Source: JBGPBY01 sp041481485 (GTDB taxonomy: Bacteria; Acidobacteriota; Terriglobia; 20CM-2-55-15). From it: a stretch of 5,612 nt of DNA. Location of the stretch: the NCBI GenBank assembly GCA_041481485.1, contig JBGPBY010000489.1, forward strand, positions 1 to 5,612, given 5' to 3'. Below the pieces are notes generated by a model. The model was not told the DNA's origin, searched no databases, and saw nothing but the letters and a program-made list of their open reading frames with translations. How positions within the stretch are numbered: position 1 is the first letter of the stretch; every line of letters starts with the position of its first letter. A program made the translations under genes and the position numbers. Of this stretch, positions 5,532 through 5,612 are shown one piece after another.

Positions 5532-5612
5532 CCGGACTTCCGCTGTGAGCTGTCAAATGTTCTGCTGTACGTTTGTCAAATGGCCCTGGCGAACTGACCC
5601 ACTGGCGCAATC
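5532..5612. other. Downstream non-coding tail to the window edge
   Basis: 81 bp after the EAL-HDOD stop. No terminator hairpin with a T-run and no convincing gene start is visible. It holds a 9-bp direct repeat (listed separately) and a 6-bp repeat CTGGCG at 5586-5591 and 5602-5607. Confidence 0.5.
5551..5582. repeat. Direct repeat TGTCAAATG, two copies
   Basis: Identical 9-mers at 5551-5559 and 5574-5582, 23 bp start to start, close to two DNA helical turns. That spacing would put two bound proteins on the same DNA face, as in tandem operators for a gene beyond the right edge. Chance occurrence is also possible. Confidence 0.3.

Noticed and set aside
5383..5610. A 75-codon minus-strand frame at the right edge
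   Set aside because: Most of it is antisense to the HDOD gene and its translation has no recognisable domain.
1..5612. Defence system, mobile element, CRISPR, tRNA or phage remnant
   Set aside because: All four long genes belong to common chromosomal families. No terminal inverted repeats, transposase, repeat-spacer array or tRNA-like fold was seen.

Overview
This window looks like an ordinary chromosomal housekeeping and signalling region from a Gram-negative-type bacterium with moderate base composition (slightly GC-rich by eye). A DUF6178 protein, a three-part RNB-family exoribonuclease and an EAL-HDOD protein together fit the delta-proteobacterial (Desulfobacterota-like) or neighbouring deep-branching lineages. 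That placement is inference from gene content only. I see no mobile element, tRNA, rRNA, CRISPR array, integrase or toxin-antitoxin pair.

Layout: (1) 1-1238, minus strand: the first 412 codons of a DUF6178-family gene that runs off the left edge. Its reading frame is open through the whole stretch. (2) 1239-1273: a 35-bp divergent intergenic gap, so the promoters of both flanking genes must overlap the start of the opposite gene. (3) 1274-3238, plus: an RNB (RNase II/R-like) 3'-5' exoribonuclease with an N-terminal SH3-like part, a winged-helix part and a short S1-like tail. (4) 3242-4087, plus: a multi-pass membrane PAP2-superfamily phosphatase/transferase, 3 nt behind the RNase if its TTG start is used, and probably co-transcribed with it. 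(5) 4088-4280: a 193-bp intergenic region with a reasonable sigma70-type promoter, a GTGA/TCAC inverted repeat inside the promoter spacer, two exact copies of a TTTCGAAAT element and small hairpins. (6) 4281-5531, plus: an EAL-HDOD (YuxH-like) signalling protein. (7) 5532-5612: a short downstream tail with a 9-bp direct repeat.

How the genes relate: the RNase and PAP2 genes form a tight pair, but no shared pathway is obvious (RNA turnover versus membrane lipid or isoprenoid phosphate metabolism). The EAL-HDOD gene has its own promoter candidate and looks like a separate transcription unit. DUF6178 is the least understood gene here. Its head-to-head position with an RNase is the most testable contextual lead. 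I found no convincing new multi-gene system. The findings below are modest: promoter architecture, small intergenic repeats and active-site variations.
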